A stretch of DNA of 64,000 nucleotides from Ruminococcus sp. GTDB taxonomy: Bacteria > Bacillota > Clostridia > Lachnospirales > Lachnospiraceae. The stretch lies in NCBI GenBank assembly GCA_013911065.1, contig JACERV010000023.1, positions 1-64,000 on the forward strand, read 5' to 3'. A program made the translations under genes and the position numbers. The notes below the pieces were generated by a model. That model ran no database searches, was not told where the DNA came from, and saw nothing but the letters and a program-made list of their open reading frames with translations. Of the stretch, positions 61,363-64,000 are shown in pieces. Numbering within the stretch: the stretch's first letter is position 1; each line of letters begins with the position of its first letter.

Positions 61363-61704
61363 ATGGAATATAAGATTGGAATTGCATCCACGGATGGCAA
61401 AGTAGTGAACCAGCATTTTGGCCATACAAAAGAATTTCTAATAGTGAAAGTGGATGAGAAAGGAGAAAATCATTTCCTTGAAAAAAGGAAAGTAACACCT
61501 CCATGTAATGGCGGAGAACATAGTGAAGAGAGATTGTCCAAAGTTGGGGAAGTTATTTCTGACTGCAAATATATACTTTGTTCGCAAATTGGCCCTGGTG
61601 CAGAATTATATTTGAAAGGAATAGGGATTACACCCTATGCAATCCCTCATTTTGTAGATTATGCGGTTCAAAAAATAATTCAATATGATAGAAGGCTGAG
61701 ATAA
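61363..61704 (+). CDS. NifX/NafY-family cofactor carrier-like protein
   Basis: A 113-residue protein of the dinitrogenase iron-molybdenum cofactor family. It has KIGIASTDGKVVNQHFGHTKEF, with the His often used in cluster binding, and ISDCKYILCSQIGPGAELYLKGIGI. It likely carries the NifB product to the component 1 protein. The ATG at 61363 after AAGGTGGTG is preferred to a GTG four codons earlier. It lies between the NifB-like and NifH-like genes. Confidence 0.88.
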   Translation: MEYKIGIASTDGKVVNQHFGHTKEFLIVKVDEKGENHFLEKRKVTPPCNGGEHSEERLSKVGEVISDCKYILCSQIGPGAELYLKGIGITPYAIPHFVDYAVQKIIQYDRRLR

Positions 61705-61718
61705 CCAAAAAGCTATAA

Positions 61719-62600
<882 letters not shown>

Positions 62601-62612
62601 AGGAGAGAGATT

Positions 62613-63551
62613 ATGGCAAAAATAGCAAAAAAACTTACAGAACTAATAGGAAACACTCCATTATTACAGTTAACAGATTATAGCAACGAAAAAGAAATCA
62701 GAAGTAATCTAATTGCTAAACTGGAATATTTTAATCCATTGGGTTCTGTAAAGGACAGAATTGCCCTGGCGATGATTGAAGATGCAGAAGAAAAAGGCCT
62801 GATTAATAAAAACACAGTTATTATTGAACCTACTAGCGGAAATACAGGTGTAGGATTGGCTTTTGTGGCAGCTTCTAAGGGGTATAAAATTATCCTGACC
62901 ATGCCGGATACCATGTCTGTAGAGAGAAGAAAGCTTTTATCTGCTTTAAGAGCAGAATTGGTATTAACTCCCGGTAAGGATGGAATGAAGGGGGCTATAA
63001 GAAAAGCAGAAGAGCTTTCGGCAGTATTCCCCCATTCGTTTATTCCACAGCAGTTTAATAATCCTGCGAATGCCCAGGTACATAAAGAGACCACCGCTCA
63101 GGAAATATGGAGAGACCTGGAGGGAAAGATAGATATCTTTGTTGCCGGGGTAGGAACAGGAGGTACGATTACAGGTGTAGGAAGGGCTCTAAAGGAAAAG
63201 AACCCTGATATTAAAATAATTGCTGTAGAACCGTACCCTTCTCCCGTATTATCAGGAGGTGCACCGGGTCCTCATAAGATTCAGGGGATTGGAGCCGGGT
63301 TTATTCCTAAGGTGCTGGATACAGATGTGATAGATGAGATATTTAAAGTGCAAAACGAAGAAGCCATTGAAACATCACAGGATTTATCAAGAACAGAAGG
63401 ATTATTAGTAGGAATATCTTCAGGAGCAGCAGCTTTTGCAGCAGCCCAGGTTGCAAAAAGGAAAGAGAATGAAGGAAAAAATATTGTGGTAATTTTGCCG
63501 GATACAGGAGAAAGGTACCTGTCAACTCCATTATATGATTGGATTAATTAG
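62613..63551 (+). CDS. cysK: cysteine synthase (O-acetylserine sulfhydrylase)
   Basis: A 312-residue PLP enzyme. It has the N-terminal [13 protein letters not shown] lysine in [11 protein letters not shown], the substrate loop [16 protein letters not shown], phosphate-binding [12 protein letters not shown] and the C-terminal [10 protein letters not shown]. It makes cysteine from O-acetylserine and sulfide. It sits 12 bases after the nifH-like gene and before the component 1-like gene, so it is embedded in the operon; sulfide or a thiol released by the nitrogenase-like enzyme would be its natural input. Confidence 0.94.
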   Translation: MAKIAKKLTELIGNTPLLQLTDYSNEKEIRSNLIAKLEYFNPLGSVKDRIALAMIEDAEEKGLINKNTVIIEPTSGNTGVGLAFVAASKGYKIILTMPDTMSVERRKLLSALRAELVLTPGKDGMKGAIRKAEELSAVFPHSFIPQQFNNPANAQVHKETTAQEIWRDLEGKIDIFVAGVGTGGTITGVGRALKEKNPDIKIIAVEPYPSPVLSGGAPGPHKIQGIGAGFIPKVLDTDVIDEIFKVQNEEAIETSQDLSRTEGLLVGISSGAAAFAAAQVAKRKENEGKNIVVILPDTGERYLSTPLYDWIN

Positions 63552-63618
63552 AGAAAGAGATGTGGTTACAGCATGGGAAAAGTGGTTTTTAAAATGAAGA
63601 AATTAAGGAGGGAAAATG

Positions 63619-64000
63619 ATGGGGAAGTATGTTGACAGACCCAGGTACGGGTGTGCATTGGGAGGGGCTTTATCCTTATTACGGGCTATTCCAAGAGCAA
63701 TTCCAATTATTCACTCTTCTACCGGATGCGGCTACAATGTTTACAATGGAATCAATGCAGGGGCAGCCTACCTTGGCGGAGGATATTGTGGAGGAGCTGC
63801 ATTGCCCAGCAGCAATATTATCGAGAGAAATGTAGTATTTGGGGGAGAAGACAGGCTTGCGGAGCAGGTTGAGAAAACAATAGAGATTATGGATGGTGAC
63901 ATTTATGTTATTGTAACCGGATGTATGGTGGAGATGATTGGTGATGACATCTATTCTGTAGCCAGAGAATTCGAAGAAAATGATAAACCTGTAATTCCGG
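63619..64000 (+). CDS. nitrogenase component 1-like protein (NifD/NifK superfamily), N-terminus
   Basis: The frame is open from the ATG (after AAGGAGGG) to the window edge: 127 residues with no stop. The start YVDRPRYGCALGGALSLLRA, then IIHSSTGCGYNVYNG, NVVFGGEDRLAEQV and VTGCMVEMIGDD gives Cys12, Cys37 and Cys102, the three N-terminal P-cluster positions of NifD/NifK-type subunits. The long N-terminal extension of classical NifK is absent. Cys57 is extra. Whether it is closest to NifD, NifK or a nitrogenase-like group needs the rest of the gene. Confidence 0.9.
   Translation, partial: MGKYVDRPRYGCALGGALSLLRAIPRAIPIIHSSTGCGYNVYNGINAGAAYLGGGYCGGAALPSSNIIERNVVFGGEDRLAEQVEKTIEIMDGDIYVIVTGCMVEMIGDDIYSVAREFEENDKPVIP

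Overview
The window is AT-rich and gene-dense, with strong AGGAGG ribosome sites and frequent TTG/GTG starts. Its gene content (hybrid-cluster protein Hcp, DUF4914, V4R plus GGDEF, EFR1 flavodoxin-ferredoxin, a nitrogenase-like cluster, L-cysteine desulfidase) suggests a strictly anaerobic Clostridia, most likely a Lachnospiraceae-type gut bacterium. No rRNA, tRNA or CRISPR array was found. The genus is not determinable from what I can see.

The first third (1-33 kb) is patchy accessory DNA. It starts with an IS3-type end and an internally deleted IS256-type transposase, followed by a GntR/ABC exporter module with an operator palindrome. Next come DUF2294, a PEPCK-like DUF4914 protein with a membrane carrier, and a run of small enzymes (MBL hydrolase, acetyltransferase, DUF998, DUF488). 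Then follow a Y-family polymerase/YolD pair, an osmolyte (OpuB-type) ABC importer, exopolyphosphatase with a truncated ppk1, NagD-like HAD and PhoH. After these come a hydroxyacid dehydrogenase, a GIY-YIG/DUF6530/MoxR-VWA module, an HTH-desulfoferrodoxin fusion, and a TetR-controlled ABC-2 exporter. Gene stubs (IS256, purE-like, VOC, ppk1, GGDEF) show repeated insertion and deletion here.

The middle (33-39 kb) is a visibly more GC-rich island. It holds two full ABC half-transporters, an L-2-amino-thiazoline-4-carboxylate (ATC) hydrolase family protein, a VOC protein and a DtxR-type metal regulator. Two DtxR-like palindromes lie upstream of the first gene. I read it as a metal-regulated, probably siderophore-linked, transport operon acquired by transfer.

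The rest (39-64 kb) looks more core-like: a chemoreceptor, a second ATC hydrolase family gene beside proC, a V4R/diguanylate cyclase pair, and a complete branched-chain amino acid ABC importer (livJ, livHMGF) with a repeat-rich leader. It continues with a cytidylate-kinase-like protein, a rhodanese-TtcA fusion, cysteine desulfidase, an AraC regulator, Hcp, and a DeoR-transaldolase-sugar kinase operon. The last 4 kb carry yezD, a nifB-like radical SAM gene, a nifX-like gene, nifH-like, cysK and the start of a nitrogenase component 1-like gene that runs off the edge. Cysteine synthase and YezD inside a nitrogenase-like operon point to reductive sulfur acquisition rather than ordinary nitrogen fixation. 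Together with the cysteine desulfidase and the two ATC hydrolase homologues, sulfur/thiol metabolism is a recurring theme.

Two copies of a hairpin-array repeat (about 47.0 and 54.9 kb), a 32-bp tandem repeat before livJ, and a 17-bp inverted repeat around the EFR1 gene are structures that the genes do not explain.
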